Under the pieces are notes generated by a model. The model was not told the origin of the DNA, searched no databases, and saw only the letters and a list, made by a program, of their open reading frames with translations. The position numbers were made by a program, and so were the translations under genes. A stretch of 64,000 bases of DNA from Bombiscardovia apis (GTDB taxonomy: Bacteria > Actinomycetota > Actinomycetes > Actinomycetales > Bifidobacteriaceae), in NCBI RefSeq assembly GCF_033095945.1, contig NZ_AP026800.1, positions 1,178,001-1,242,000 of the forward strand. Reading direction: 5' to 3'. Of this stretch, positions 8,441 through 18,580 are shown piece by piece; within the stretch, counting starts at the first letter, position 1; every line of letters starts with the position of its first letter.

Positions 8441-10093
8441 TCATTTTGTTAATTCTTCGTAGACAGGTAAGTTCTTCCAATTCATAGTAAACCCGCCGAC
8501 ATTTTTCGCTGCTGCGCCCTTAGCATTGGCGTAGTAAAGCGGAACTGACGGCAAGTCGCCCAGTAAGATTTGTTCAGCTTGCTGGTAGACCTTGTTGGCT
8601 TCGTCCACGCTTTTGGCTTGGGCTGCCTTGGTCAACATGGCATCAAACTGGGGGTTCTTGTAATCGCCATCGTTGGAACCATTGCCATCAGCAGCCGAGG
8701 AGGCGTACAGAGGCTTGAGGTAGTTTTCAGGCGAAGGATAATCAGGCTGCCAAGAGGAGCGCAGGGCGGAATCGCGATACTTGCGCTGACCGACGTTATT
8801 GCGGAACTCAGAGAAGGTAGGTACAGGCGTTCCTTCAGCCTTGATACCTAGTGTGTTCTTGATGGAGTTAGCAATAGCGTCGTAAGAGTCTTTGGCACCG
8901 CCGTCGGAGTTGTAAGCAAGCTTAAAGGTCTGTTCAGCAGGCCAAGGTGAAATAGCGTCTGCCTGTGCCCACAGCTCCTTAGCTTTCTTAGGGTTGTATT
9001 TCAGGTTATCGCTGCCCTTGAGGTTCTTGGAGTAACCAGGAATCGTTGGAGCAGTGAAGTCGGTAGGTTGCATAGCCAATCCGCCCAATACCTTGTCGAT
9101 AATCTGCTTACGATCAATCGACATGGAGATAGCTTGACGGCGAAGCTTGCCTTCTTCGTCCATCTTGAAGTGGTCCATGAAGCCGGGAATGGTAAAGCTC
9201 TGAATGACTGCACCAGGCTCATTGTATGCCTGTACGGTGGCATCGGACTGGAAGGTCCTCTGAGCCGAAGTCGGAACGGAATCGATAACATCAAGGTTAC
9301 CAGCCTGTACGTCAGCAAAACCAGCGTCCAAATCAGAGTAGGTTCGGAACTCAAGGCCACCGTTCTTTACTACTGCTGTACCCTTGTAGTCTTTATTCTT
9401 GACCAACTTGATGGACTTATTGTGTTCCCAAGACTTAAAGTTGTACGGCCCCACAGTGACCGGGTTCTCGCCGTATGCCTTAGTGTCCTTGTAGAAGACC
9501 TCGGGCATTGGAGCATAGGCAGTGTAGCCAATGAGAATGGGGAAGGTCGATGAGGGTGATTTCAGATCGACGGTGAAGGTGTGGTCGTCGATAACTTTGA
9601 GACCAGAAAGTTGCGCATCACTAGCAACTCCGGGCTTCTGAATCTCGTCGTAACCCTGAATATTGTCGAAGAAAGAAGCGTCGAGCTGGGCGTTACTCAC
9701 GTTTGCGCCCCAAGACCATGCCTTCGTGAAGGAGGAAGCGGTGACGGGAGTACCGTCTGAGAACTTCCAGCCGCTCTTGATGGTGACCTTGTACTGAGTC
9801 ATATCTGCATTGGGCTTAATCTCTTGAGCAATCTCGTTGTGAGCCTTGCCGCTCTTGTCGAAGCGCACCAATTTAGAGAACATCATGTCAAGCGGGTTTC
9901 CACCGCAAGACTCACCAGTATTGCTGGGAATCAAGGGCTTGGCCGGTTCGCATCCATAGACAGAGATAATGGCATCAGCACTTGAGGCCCCGGAATTTGC
10001 ATCCTGGCCGGTACTGCCACCGCAAGCAGAAAGCGCTAAAGCTAGCGCACATGCTGATGCTGCAACTATGGTGAGCTTCGGGCTCTTCTTCAT
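8441..10093 (-). CDS. Peptide ABC transporter substrate-binding lipoprotein 3 (SBP family 5)
   Basis: This is the third paralogue, 550 aa. The signal MKKSPKLTIVAASACALAL is followed by lipobox LSACGG. The mature part has WKFSDGTPVTASSF, GENPVTVGPYNF and an acidic, Asn-rich GSNDGDYKNP block shared with lipoprotein 2. ATG 10093 has AAGGAGAAG upstream. It carries two extra cysteines near the N-terminus of the mature domain (VYGCEPAKP and ESCGGNPLD) that the other three lack, which could form a disulfide on the cell surface. Confidence 0.9.
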   Translation of the reverse strand: MKKSPKLTIVAASACALALALSACGGSTGQDANSGASSADAIISVYGCEPAKPLIPSNTGESCGGNPLDMMFSKLVRFDKSGKAHNEIAQEIKPNADMTQYKVTIKSGWKFSDGTPVTASSFTKAWSWGANVSNAQLDASFFDNIQGYDEIQKPGVASDAQLSGLKVIDDHTFTVDLKSPSSTFPILIGYTAYAPMPEVFYKDTKAYGENPVTVGPYNFKSWEHNKSIKLVKNKDYKGTAVVKNGGLEFRTYSDLDAGFADVQAGNLDVIDSVPTSAQRTFQSDATVQAYNEPGAVIQSFTIPGFMDHFKMDEEGKLRRQAISMSIDRKQIIDKVLGGLAMQPTDFTAPTIPGYSKNLKGSDNLKYNPKKAKELWAQADAISPWPAEQTFKLAYNSDGGAKDSYDAIANSIKNTLGIKAEGTPVPTFSEFRNNVGQRKYRDSALRSSWQPDYPSPENYLKPLYASSAADGNGSNDGDYKNPQFDAMLTKAAQAKSVDEANKVYQQAEQILLGDLPSVPLYYANAKGAAAKNVGGFTMNWKNLPVYEELTK

Positions 10094-10488
10094 ACTGTGA
10101 ATCTTCTCCTTGAGTACGCATCTTCTACGTTGTGCGCCGAAGATGGAAACTTTGGCTAGCTTTCTTGTATAAGGTTTGCTTATACGAAAAATGCTAATGC
10201 ACCTATTGTCTTACGTAAATGTTTCGTGCGCAAAACATGTTTTAAGCACTCTAACAGACATGGAAACTCGTTAGCAAACCGCCAGTAATCGTGCCGATGC
10301 TTCCAAGCAATATAGGTTGTCAATAGTGAGGCTTTGTAAGGTCTTACTAGGCACAGATCCCAATCTTTGTAAACAAGAGACAGCGTATAAAAGGACTGAC
10401 AGAAGTGGTACACTCTCAGTTTTTAATTGTTACGGGGAAGTTACTGGAGCAAACAGTTTCAGCTCATAGCTAGCCCGAAAACAAAGAG
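10094..10488. other. Intergenic region upstream of binding-protein gene 3
   Basis: About 400 bp without a supported gene. It should contain the promoter of binding protein 3. A minus-strand TTGACA occurs at 10318-10323, but I see no convincing -10 box at the right distance. Short reading frames here lack ribosome binding sites. Confidence 0.4.
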
Positions 10489-10523
10489 TGTGGGCTGTCT
10501 CCACTGTCTGGAAATAGCCCACA
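10489..10523 (-). terminator. Rho-independent terminator of binding-protein gene 4
   Basis: TGTGGGCT (10489-10496) pairs with AGCCCACA (10516-10523). On the minus strand it is followed by CTCTTTGTTTT. Confidence 0.65.
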
Positions 10524-10586
10524 GTTTGACTAATGCGTATTACTGCGCCCACCACCGGGGAGTGAAGCAACACGCTCTGTATGTAA

Positions 10587-12248
10587 TTACTTGCTAGTTA
10601 CACTTGCCATCCAATAGACGGGGTAGGTCTGCCAACTCATCTTGAAGTCCTTAACCTGTTTGGAAGCAACGCCTGTGCGATTGAGGTAGTAGAGAGGAAT
10701 GCCGGGACAATCTCTAAGTAGTATCCCTTGAGCCTTGGCATACAGACCGTTTTCTTCCTCGGCGTTAGCGGCTTTCGCTGCCTGCTTAATCAGATTGTCG
10801 AACTCAGGATTCTTATAATCAGTGTCGTTAGCACCCTTACCGTCGGCAGATTCTGAAGCATAAATCGGCTGTAGATAGTTTTCTACTGATGGATAATCAG
10901 GAGTCCAACCAGCATGGAAGGCACCGGTCATCTTACGAGCAGTGATGTTTTGACGATACTCTTGGAAGGTTGGAACAGGTACATCTTCCGTATTAATGCC
11001 AAGGTTGCTCTTCACCATGTTTGCTACAGCTTTGTAAACGGACTTGTAGCTTGATTCATCGGCATTGTAACTGAAGGTTAGCTTGTAGTCGCTAGGAATA
11101 GTCGAGATCTTGTTGGCCTTTTCCCACAGCTCCTTAGCCTTCTTGGGATTGTAGGTAATATTCTCCTTGTTTTCCAAATCGGTAGTGTAGCCAGGAATAG
11201 TTGGTGCAGAATATGCGGCAGCAGGTGAAGCAGTGTTGTTTAGAACCTTCTTGCAAATGGACTCGCGGTCAATAGACATGGAGATAGCCTGACGACGCAG
11301 GATGCCTTCTTCATCTTCCTTGAAGTGTTCGAGGCTCGAGGGGAGAGCGACAGCAGCAATACTAGAACCAGGCTTGTTGTAGGACTGAACATCGCTTTCA
11401 GTGGTGAAAGTCTTACTAGCCGAAGCTGGAACATTTTCCATCAAGTCAAGATTGCCAGCCTGAATATCTGCATAAGCAGCATCAGAAGAGGTGTATATCT
11501 TGAACGTTATACCGCCGTTGCGAGGCTTGAACTGCCCCTTGTAGTCGGGATTCTTTACCAACGAGATGGACTTGTTGTGTTCCCAAGACTGGAACTTATA
11601 TGGACCATTGCTCACTGGGTGCTCGCCGAAGGCCTTGGGATCCTTATAGAAAGATTCGGGCAGCGGGTCGAAAGCATCATAGCCAACCTTGATGGGGAAC
11701 ACGGAGTCTGGCTGAATCAAATCTACGGTAAACGTCTGATCGTCAATCACTTTCAAACCGCTCAGCTGAGCATCAGACTTTACACTTGTGTCTTGCAGCT
11801 CCTGATAGCCCTTAATAAGCGAGAAGAAGCTAGCGCCCAATTGGCCGTTAGCCGCGTTTGCAGTATAGCTCCACGCCTTTGTAAAGGAAGAAGCAGTGAC
11901 TGGAGTGCCATCCGTGAATTTCCAACCCTGCTTGAGCTTAATGGTGAACTGGCTCTTATCAGCATTTGGCGTCAAAGATTCAGCGACCTCATTGACCGAT
12001 TCACCGTCTGGAGTTACACCAACCAGACCGGAGAACATCATAGATACAGGCCTGCCGCCGCCACGCTCGTTCGTATTTCCAGGAACCAGCGAGTTCTGCG
12101 GCTCTGTATCGAAAGCTGTAATAATTGCGTTTGGGTCACTCTTAGAAGATGAGTCAGCCCCATCGGCCGCTCCCCCGCAAGCACTCAAAGATAAGGCCAC
12201 AATGCAAGCTGCGGCGGTGATAGTTATCTTTTGTTTTGTATTGTGCAC
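10587..12248 (-). CDS. Peptide ABC transporter substrate-binding lipoprotein 4 (SBP family 5)
   Basis: This is the fourth and most diverged paralogue, with its own terminator, so it is probably an independent transcription unit. The signal region begins HNTKQKITITAAACIVALSL and the lipobox is LSACGG. Family blocks WKFTDGTPVTASSF and GEHPVSNGPYKF are present. The frame can be opened at TTG 12269, but GTG 12248, preceded by AAGAAGGGG, gives a more usual signal peptide (553 aa). The call of family is sure; the start is not. Confidence 0.87.
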   Translation of the reverse strand: MHNTKQKITITAAACIVALSLSACGGAADGADSSSKSDPNAIITAFDTEPQNSLVPGNTNERGGGRPVSMMFSGLVGVTPDGESVNEVAESLTPNADKSQFTIKLKQGWKFTDGTPVTASSFTKAWSYTANAANGQLGASFFSLIKGYQELQDTSVKSDAQLSGLKVIDDQTFTVDLIQPDSVFPIKVGYDAFDPLPESFYKDPKAFGEHPVSNGPYKFQSWEHNKSISLVKNPDYKGQFKPRNGGITFKIYTSSDAAYADIQAGNLDLMENVPASASKTFTTESDVQSYNKPGSSIAAVALPSSLEHFKEDEEGILRRQAISMSIDRESICKKVLNNTASPAAAYSAPTIPGYTTDLENKENITYNPKKAKELWEKANKISTIPSDYKLTFSYNADESSYKSVYKAVANMVKSNLGINTEDVPVPTFQEYRQNITARKMTGAFHAGWTPDYPSVENYLQPIYASESADGKGANDTDYKNPEFDNLIKQAAKAANAEEENGLYAKAQGILLRDCPGIPLYYLNRTGVASKQVKDFKMSWQTYPVYWMASVTSK

Positions 12249-12381
12249 GAATACAATCCCCTTCTTCAATGTACCGATATAGTCACAACCGGTGTCCCAA
12301 TACCGATTTCGAGGTCAACAGAGGTACACATCTGCAACTTCGTTAGAGGACATACTATGCACTCATCGTTACACAATGTTC

Positions 12382-12408
12382 AAAAGTGTCCACGTGGTGG
12401 ACACTTTT
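12382..12408 (-). terminator. Terminator of xerC
   Basis: AAAAGTGTCCAC and GTGGACACTTTT form a perfect 12-bp stem with a 3-nt loop. The arms themselves supply A and U tracts. It lies 50 bp after the xerC stop. Confidence 0.75.
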
Positions 12409-12457
12409 ATAACTCACCAGCTTCTTACCACTACCGGCAGCGGTCCGTACCTTCCCT

Positions 12458-13456
12458 TTAGGCTCGGGGAAAGGCCAGATCGTAGCGCTGGCGAAGTTGT
12501 TCAATGGAAACGTGGGTGTAACGCTGAGTAGTGCGCAGAGAAGAATGCCCCAGCATTTCCTGCACCTCGCGCAGGTCTGCTCCCCCATCAAGTAAGTGAG
12601 TTGCAGCAGAATGACGCAAGGCGTGAGGTGAAATAGAAGGCAAATCTGCTTCCTGAGCCAGTTCGTGAACAACTTGACGAACCTGCCGCTGGCCAATTCT
12701 GCGCCCTTGGAGCCCTAAAAAGAGCGCAGACTCACTACTCGCAGATCCAGCCGCATTATTATGGTCAGCTAGAACAGGGCGTCCTTGAGATAGCCAGACC
12801 TCGATTGCTTTACAAGCCGGCAGGCCAAAAGGCACCACTCGTTCTTTAGATCCCTTACCCATCACCCGCACCGTACGCTCGCTCATAGTGAGATCGCCTA
12901 AGTCCAAGCCCGTAAGCTCGGCAACACGCATGCCAGTGGCGTACAGCAGCTCAAGCATGGCCCGATTGCGTACCTCTACAGCCTGCTGGCGGACCGTGCG
13001 CTTGATGCGTGGCTCTTGTGCTTGCTGCACATCAGGATTGCACTCTCCCCCATCTACATTTTGCATCTGTTCAGTGTCGTCCTGCGCTCGTTTCATCAGT
13101 TCGCCTGCCTGCTCATGGCTTAAAACCTGCGGCAAATGCTCAGGAATGCGCGGAGTGGCCAAAATCGCAGCTGGATTGTGGTCAAGAAGCTGTCTATCTT
13201 CTAAGAAAGCGAAGAACTGACGAATTGCAACCGTCTTGCGGGCCATCGTGGAGCGGGAATGATTGCGCATCTCGTGAGCCATCCACGAACGCAATGTCTC
13301 TATTGTTACAGCGTCCAAATCAGTGAATCCCCTCAACTCCATTAAGTGAAGGAACTCGTCTACGTCAATCCGGTACGCTTTAACAGTATTAGCACTCAAA
13401 CCTTGCACCCGACTCATGTGCTGGCAAAATGAGTCGAGCTCATCATCAAAGCGCAT
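12458..13456 (-). CDS. xerC: Tyrosine recombinase XerC-like
   Basis: This is a site-specific recombinase that, with XerD, resolves chromosome dimers at dif. The N-terminal SAM-like core-binding domain is followed by the catalytic domain, with Arg in ATGMRVAELTGL, Lys in GKGSKERVVP, HALRHSAATHLL, and His and Tyr in GHSSLRTTQRYTHV. ATG 13456 has an ideal AAGGAGG 7 nt upstream; 22 further upstream codons are unsupported. At 332 aa it is about 30 residues longer than typical XerC because of a polar insert rich in Gln and Asp (around DTEQMQNVDGGE) between the two domains. The XerC rather than XerD label follows from the second copy lying beside rplT. Confidence 0.85.
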   Translation of the reverse strand: MRFDDELDSFCQHMSRVQGLSANTVKAYRIDVDEFLHLMELRGFTDLDAVTIETLRSWMAHEMRNHSRSTMARKTVAIRQFFAFLEDRQLLDHNPAAILATPRIPEHLPQVLSHEQAGELMKRAQDDTEQMQNVDGGECNPDVQQAQEPRIKRTVRQQAVEVRNRAMLELLYATGMRVAELTGLDLGDLTMSERTVRVMGKGSKERVVPFGLPACKAIEVWLSQGRPVLADHNNAAGSASSESALFLGLQGRRIGQRQVRQVVHELAQEADLPSISPHALRHSAATHLLDGGADLREVQEMLGHSSLRTTQRYTHVSIEQLRQRYDLAFPRA

Positions 13457-13542
13457 CGAAACCTCCTTGGGGTTTACCTTCATTCTAAACTGAAAGGGGC
13501 GAATCTGCATGGCTGTGAGCACAAACAGGTATAGTAAGGGCC

Positions 13543-13797
13543 ATGAAACTGCCTCAGCAAATGCCCCAGGGAGCCAGAATTGTAGTCCGCGTACAAGCTG
13601 GCATAGACCAGCAAGACGGGCGTATGAAATATTCGGATTATATAGGGCACGTCAAGAGTTGGAACGGTGAAATTCTGCAACTCACCCGAGATCCCGCAGC
13701 CAATGGGACGCGACCTGCACAAGAGGTAAGCATCCCAGCAGCTAGCATAGTTTCGCTAAAACCTATTCCAGAGCGGCGCTATCCTTTCGGACGTTAA
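13543..13797 (+). CDS. Small conserved-looking protein of unknown function (84 aa)
   Basis: This frame is divergent from xerC. It begins MKLPQQMPQGARIVVRVQAG and ends with a basic tail PERRYPFGR. The middle (HVKSWNGEILQLTRDP) looks like a small beta-rich fold. I recall similar short proteins from bifidobacteria but cannot name a function. There is no signal peptide or membrane segment. Confidence 0.6.
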   Translation: MKLPQQMPQGARIVVRVQAGIDQQDGRMKYSDYIGHVKSWNGEILQLTRDPAANGTRPAQEVSIPAASIVSLKPIPERRYPFGR

Positions 13798-13849
13798 GAT
13801 GGCAGCCACAAATAGGGTGTATAAAACGCGAGCCTAAAGGTAAGTATTA

Positions 13850-14935
13850 TTACCAGCTCAGTGCAGGCAACACTTGAGCTTCATGGGTGGTCAGAAAACG
13901 CACAATCTGCTGGCCTCGGCGGGCTGAGTCTGCCAACTCCTGTTGCCAGTTTTCATCGCTTAACGACAGCGACTCCAATTCGGGCATGCGCGCGCAAGTT
14001 TGCCGCTCGTTCTGGGCCGTCTTGTAATTTCTAAAAGGTTGCGCGGAGGCAAAGAAAGCAGCCAGTTCTTGGCTGGATTCACTCGCCTGCGTAAGGCTCA
14101 CACCGTTTTCTAAATCACCTGCAATGCGCTCTAGCTTTGTTGAAAGTTGACGAAGCAGAGCAGCTACATTACTGGAGTCTTCCACGACCATAGCCTGGGT
14201 GCGTTTAGGATCGGTAAGCGACACGCGGGTCATATCCCGCCAGGAACCAGCTGAGAGCGCGGCAGCTACTTGGCGCTCCGGGGAAGCAGCAAGCAAGGAA
14301 GCCAGAGCGGTCGCAACTACGTGAGGCATGTGCGAGATTAGCGCAGCACAACGGTCATGTATTGCGTCGTCGACGCAAATCAGCCGGTTACCAGCGCCTT
14401 GAGTGACCATATCGGCCACTGTTAGAAAGCGGCTCATATCGCTGTGCTCATCTACGCTTAAGGCCCAGAGCGCGTCTGCAAAAAGCTCGGGGTCGGCAGC
14501 TGCGAATCCAGAACGCTCGTTGCCGGTCATGGGATGGGCACCAATGTATTGACTCCCCAATCCGGCAGCAACTACTTGCTCTCGAACCTGCCCTTTTACG
14601 CTACCGACATCGGTCAGAGTGGTGGCCTTGGGTAAGACCGGGCTTAAACGCTCTAGCATGACAGGCATGGCTGCTAAGGGTGTGGCTAGAATCAAGACGT
14701 CGGGCTTGCCCTGAGCTAGCTCCTCCAGCGTGTCGACAGTGTGAATTCCCTTGGCTTGGGCAGATTCATAAGGTTTGGAATTGTGGTTCCACCCTATGAC
14801 ATAGCGACCGCGCTGCACCAGGCGCTCGGCCAAGGAACCTCCGATAAGACCTAAACCAGCAATTCCGATTTTATGGGCCGACGTTAAAATCGGAGATGGG
14901 GCCATCCCGGGCAGGGGATGCATGTTGTCTACCAC
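13850..14935 (-). CDS. tyrA: Prephenate dehydrogenase
   Basis: This enzyme oxidises prephenate to 4-hydroxyphenylpyruvate in tyrosine synthesis. The NAD-binding GLGLIGGS motif is at residues 27-34, followed by the family blocks GAHPMTGNE and DDAIHDRCAALISHMPH. The start GTG 14935 is set by GGAGG 7 nt upstream and lies inside the end of pheA (7-bp overlap), so the two are translationally coupled. The length is 361 aa; the C-terminal third is variable and shows no clear ACT domain. Confidence 0.9.
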   Translation of the reverse strand: MVDNMHPLPGMAPSPILTSAHKIGIAGLGLIGGSLAERLVQRGRYVIGWNHNSKPYESAQAKGIHTVDTLEELAQGKPDVLILATPLAAMPVMLERLSPVLPKATTLTDVGSVKGQVREQVVAAGLGSQYIGAHPMTGNERSGFAAADPELFADALWALSVDEHSDMSRFLTVADMVTQGAGNRLICVDDAIHDRCAALISHMPHVVATALASLLAASPERQVAAALSAGSWRDMTRVSLTDPKRTQAMVVEDSSNVAALLRQLSTKLERIAGDLENGVSLTQASESSQELAAFFASAQPFRNYKTAQNERQTCARMPELESLSLSDENWQQELADSARRGQQIVRFLTTHEAQVLPALSW

Positions 14936-15942
14936 AATAATTCCTCCCGTATTACTGCTACCGACTCAGCCGTCTGCGCTAGGTCTAAGCGCTCTACTCC
15001 GCCGGTTGGGAGCATACACTGGTCTACTGGCGGATTGGGACGAATAGTGCGCGGGCATACAGCAAGCGTTTTTAGCCACACATCGTGCCTAGTTAAGTCT
15101 TCCATTAAAGACCGTAATTGAGGCTCCCAAGGAGCCGCGTCGAGGCTGACCACAAACGAATACGTGCCATCATAGCCTTTAATTGGCCGAGACATGAAGG
15201 ATGTCATATTCAGACCAGCGTCTCGCACTTGGTCGAGCACATTGGCCAACACGCCCGGGCCTGTTTGGAACGGAATCAGAGCCAGAATAGATTCAAAAGC
15301 GGAAACTTGATCTCCGCTATGCCCGCTAGCCTGTTCGCAAGCCTGAGCTAAATCGGCTACCTGGGCGCGCGGGGCTAAGAGCACAAAGTCTGTGTGGGCA
15401 CCCTTATAATCTTGAACGGCCTGGGCATAGGTTTCCAAACCGTAGAGAGAGCCGCAAATACGAGGCCCTAAACCAATCTGATGAGGCGCTAAATCACGGC
15501 AAGCGGCCGCATTTGAAGAGGCAGGCTCCGGATGCAGACCATGCTCCCCCACGAACGTTTTGCACTGTGCTAAACCATGTGGGTGAGCGCTTACCTGGGT
15601 GAGATTGTCATGATGAGGCAAGACAAACGCGTCAAAGACGATGTCAAGGCTAATCTTAGCGAAACCGGCAGTATAGCGAGCGTTGATAAGTGCGTCCATA
15701 TTGGGAACGACTGTGCCTTCGACGTTGTTTTCCCACGCCAGAATGCCCAGGCCGTGGCCGGCTTCCACTTCGCTGACGATAGAGGCAGCTTGATCCAGAG
15801 CTACAAGCGAGCAGGCCTGCCCAGTTGCGCGACCGATAAGATTGCTGGCTTCGAGAGCTGACTGGTGAGTAAAACTGCCTTCAGGGCCCAAGTAGTAAAG
15901 ATTACGAGCTTGTGCTGACGATCGTTGAGCACTAATGGTCAT
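14929..15942 (-). CDS. pheA: Prephenate dehydratase
   Basis: This enzyme converts prephenate to phenylpyruvate for phenylalanine synthesis. The N-terminal YYLGPEGSFTHQSAL and the IPFQTGPGVLANVL entry to an ACT regulatory domain are clear. The Phe-binding ESRP motif appears as MSRP in TSFMSRPIKGYDGTYSF, which may alter feedback control. The length is 337 aa. It overlaps the upstream membrane-protein gene by ATGA and tyrA downstream by 7 bp, giving a branched aromatic pathway operon. Confidence 0.92.
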   Translation of the reverse strand: MTISAQRSSAQARNLYYLGPEGSFTHQSALEASNLIGRATGQACSLVALDQAASIVSEVEAGHGLGILAWENNVEGTVVPNMDALINARYTAGFAKISLDIVFDAFVLPHHDNLTQVSAHPHGLAQCKTFVGEHGLHPEPASSNAAACRDLAPHQIGLGPRICGSLYGLETYAQAVQDYKGAHTDFVLLAPRAQVADLAQACEQASGHSGDQVSAFESILALIPFQTGPGVLANVLDQVRDAGLNMTSFMSRPIKGYDGTYSFVVSLDAAPWEPQLRSLMEDLTRHDVWLKTLAVCPRTIRPNPPVDQCMLPTGGVERLDLAQTAESVAVIREELLW

Positions 15943-16406
15943 GCTGGTTCACTCTCAGTCGTGAGTGCTGCTTGGGCAGGAGCTGCTTGCAGAGGTTCGC
16001 TGCTATGGTCTGCAAACCAGCGTGCCGGGAACAGCAGTAGGAGCACTTGCAGCAGAAGAGCGCCAAACATCCATATGGAGCCTGCATTACGGTCGAAGAG
16101 AGTAGTAAAAGCGGGGCTAGCGATGGGAATCAGCACGTCGCCTCCGGGTCCATAGCCCATGAACAGCCAAATGATGCCGCAGGCGCCTATGATGTGTAAA
16201 CCACTACCGATGATGCCAGCAACTAAGCGGGCCCACCAAGAGCTGGAGAGCAAGAGCACGAAAGCAATAATAAGACCATAGGGCACTGGCATGGTAGCTC
16301 CCATCCGGTGAGAGAGAGTGCCGATAAGCCCTGACAGGGCACCGACTACCAAGGATGCAAAGTAGCTCCAAGGCTTCATCGATAAGGCTATGCGCTGTGT
16401 ACTCAT
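15939..16406 (-). CDS. Four-helix integral membrane protein, unknown function
   Basis: This is a 155-aa protein with four hydrophobic segments. The last, GALLLQVLLLLFPARW, is followed by a short Ala/Glu tail. Between helices three and four lies the polar loop YGPGGDVLIP. The ATGA overlap with pheA puts it in the aromatic operon, but nothing in the sequence links it to amino acid transport. I do not recognise a named family with confidence. Confidence 0.7.
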   Translation of the reverse strand: MSTQRIALSMKPWSYFASLVVGALSGLIGTLSHRMGATMPVPYGLIIAFVLLLSSSWWARLVAGIIGSGLHIIGACGIIWLFMGYGPGGDVLIPIASPAFTTLFDRNAGSIWMFGALLLQVLLLLFPARWFADHSSEPLQAAPAQAALTTESEPA

Positions 16407-16464
16407 GCTTCCAGAATATCCCTATGCTTCAACCTCACAGCCGAGGTTTGGCCCATCATATACT

Positions 16465-16520
16465 AAAACAGCCGCTCCTCAGGCACTTAGCTGGAACTAA
16501 GAACGAGCGAAACGGCTGCT
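16465..16520 (-). terminator. Probable terminator of typA
   Basis: AGCCG (16470-16474) pairs with CGGCT (16513-16517), extended by GCTC/GAGC with a bulge. It is followed on the minus strand by GTTTTAG. The loop is long and the stem imperfect. Confidence 0.4.
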
Positions 16521-16556
16521 TCACACTAGATGCTCACCACAAGCGAGCAATCACAC

Positions 16557-18482
16557 TTACTTCTTGTTTTGGTTGGCCCTACGCTGGCGAGAGTTCCACT
16601 TGTACCACTCATTGCGGTCCAAGATAATCTTGCGCAAGCGAATGGACTCAGGAGTGACCTCAACGCATTCATCTTCGTTGGCGAAGTCCAAGGACTCTTC
16701 CAAGCTCATCTGGATGGGAGGAGTCAGCGTCTCCAAGACATCTGCCGTAGCGGAACGCATGTTGGTCATGTGCTTCTCGAGGGTGACGTTGATGTCGAGG
16801 TCGCCGGGCTTGTTTGTCACACCCACGACCTGGCCCTCATAGACAGGAGACTGAGGAGTAACGAAGAAGTTACCGCGAGCCTGAAGCTTCTGCATGGCGT
16901 AAGGGCTTGCCTTACCAGCGCGGTCGGCCACCATAGAGCCGTTCTGGCGGGTGGAAATCTCGCCGGCCCAAGGAGCGTAACCTGCCGAGATCGACGAAGA
17001 GATGCCGGTGCCACGAGTAGCAGAAAGCAGAGCGGTACGGAAGCCAATGAGACCGCGAGAAGGCACGGTGAACTGCATGCGTACCCAGCCGGAACCGTGG
17101 TTGCTCATGGAGTCCATACGGCCCTTACGCTCAGCCATCAGCTGAGTAACAGCGCCCATGTACTCTTCGGGCACGTCGATAGTGTCATTCTCCATAGGCT
17201 CATTGAGCTTGCCGTCGATAGTCTGGGTAACCACCTGAGGGCGGCCCACAGTCAGCTCATAGCCTTCACGGCGCATCTGCTCAGCCAAGATAGCCAGAGC
17301 GAGCTCGCCGCGGCCCTGAACCTCCCAAGCGTCAGGACGCTCGGTGGGGATGACCTTGATGGAGACGTTACCAATGAGCTCGCGGTCAAGGCGATCCTTG
17401 AGCATGCGGGCAGTCAGCTTGTGATCCTTACCCTCAGTGCCGACCAGCGGGGAATCGTTGGTGCCGAAGGTCATGGAGATAGCAGGTGCGTCGACGTGAA
17501 TCAAAGGCAGGGGCTGAGGATTTTCAGGATCGACAATAGTCTCGCCAATCATGATGTCGTCGACACCAGCCACAGCTACGATGTCGCCGGGGCCAGCTTC
17601 TTCATCGGGCACACGATCCAAACCTTGCGTGCGCAAAATCTCAGTCAGCTTGAAGCGCTCAACGCTGCCGTCGGTACGAGACAGACCATACTGAGCACCC
17701 TTCTTGAGGGTTCCGTTGTAGATACGAACCAAACCCAAACGGCCCAAGTAATCAGAAGCGTCGATGTTGGTAACGTGAGCCTGAAGGGGTGCACCCTCCT
17801 CGTATTCGGGAGCGGGAATGTTTTTGAGCATGGCCTCAAAGAGGGGCTCAAGATTGTCGTTATCGGGCTCAGATCCGTCGGCAGGCTGGTTAGCCGAAGC
17901 CTTACCGGCCTTAGCAGCGCAGTAAATAACTGGCAGATCGAGCAGGGCATCCAAGTCGAGGTCAACGCCTTCCTCACTCACATCTTGAGCCAAGCCCAAG
18001 AGGAGGTCGGTGGATTCAGAGACCACTTCGGAAATACGAGCATCGGGGCGATCGGTCTTGTTGACGCACAAAATCACCGGCAGCTTGGCTTCCAGGGCCT
18101 TACGCAGCACGAAACGGGTCTGAGGCAGCGGACCTTCGGAAGCGTCTACTAGGAGCACCACACCGTCAACCATGGAGATACCGCGCTCCACTTCGCCACC
18201 GAAATCGGCGTGGCCGGGAGTATCAACAACGTTGATGGTGATGCCATCAGACTGACCAAGCTCAGCAGCTACAGGACCGCTGTACTTGATGGCCGTGTTT
18301 TTGGCCAGAATCGTAATGCCCTTCTCGCGTTCCAAATCATTGGAGTCCATCACACGATCAGGCACTTCCTCACGCTCGGAGAAGACATGCGACTGCTGCA
18401 GCATGGCATTCACCAGGGTCGTTTTACCGTGATCCACGTGTGCCACGATTGCTACATTACGAATATCTCCACGTACCGCCAT
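16557..18482 (-). CDS. typA: Ribosome-associated GTPase TypA/BipA
   Basis: This translational GTPase of the EF-G superfamily is linked to ribosome assembly and stress responses. G1 is AHVDHGKT near residue 14, G2 REKGITI, G3 DTPGHADF and G4 NKTD. EF-G-like domains follow, with the C-terminal BipA block [23 protein letters not shown] 18482 (641 aa) is preferred because GAGG lies 5 nt upstream and the product begins [17 protein letters not shown] as in relatives; the frame extends to 18500. It is monocistronic or loosely coupled to scpB. Confidence 0.95.
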   Translation of the reverse strand: MAVRGDIRNVAIVAHVDHGKTTLVNAMLQQSHVFSEREEVPDRVMDSNDLEREKGITILAKNTAIKYSGPVAAELGQSDGITINVVDTPGHADFGGEVERGISMVDGVVLLVDASEGPLPQTRFVLRKALEAKLPVILCVNKTDRPDARISEVVSESTDLLLGLAQDVSEEGVDLDLDALLDLPVIYCAAKAGKASANQPADGSEPDNDNLEPLFEAMLKNIPAPEYEEGAPLQAHVTNIDASDYLGRLGLVRIYNGTLKKGAQYGLSRTDGSVERFKLTEILRTQGLDRVPDEEAGPGDIVAVAGVDDIMIGETIVDPENPQPLPLIHVDAPAISMTFGTNDSPLVGTEGKDHKLTARMLKDRLDRELIGNVSIKVIPTERPDAWEVQGRGELALAILAEQMRREGYELTVGRPQVVTQTIDGKLNEPMENDTIDVPEEYMGAVTQLMAERKGRMDSMSNHGSGWVRMQFTVPSRGLIGFRTALLSATRGTGISSSISAGYAPWAGEISTRQNGSMVADRAGKASPYAMQKLQARGNFFVTPQSPVYEGQVVGVTNKPGDLDINVTLEKHMTNMRSATADVLETLTPPIQMSLEESLDFANEDECVEVTPESIRLRKIILDRNEWYKWNSRQRRANQNKK

Positions 18483-18580
18483 CAAAACCTCATTCTTCAT
18501 TGCTGCTCAACTCTTGGCAGACAAACCTTCACCATGATACTTGCGAGAGTTGACAGAAACTGCTCACTCTCGCCCTCAAA

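Noticed and set aside
10180..10413. A 77-codon frame in the gap upstream of binding-protein gene 3
   Set aside because: No ribosome binding site and no recognisable protein features.
16530..18152. A 540-codon plus-strand frame opposite typA
   Set aside because: Antisense shadow of the GC-biased typA codons; all motifs match TypA on the minus strand.
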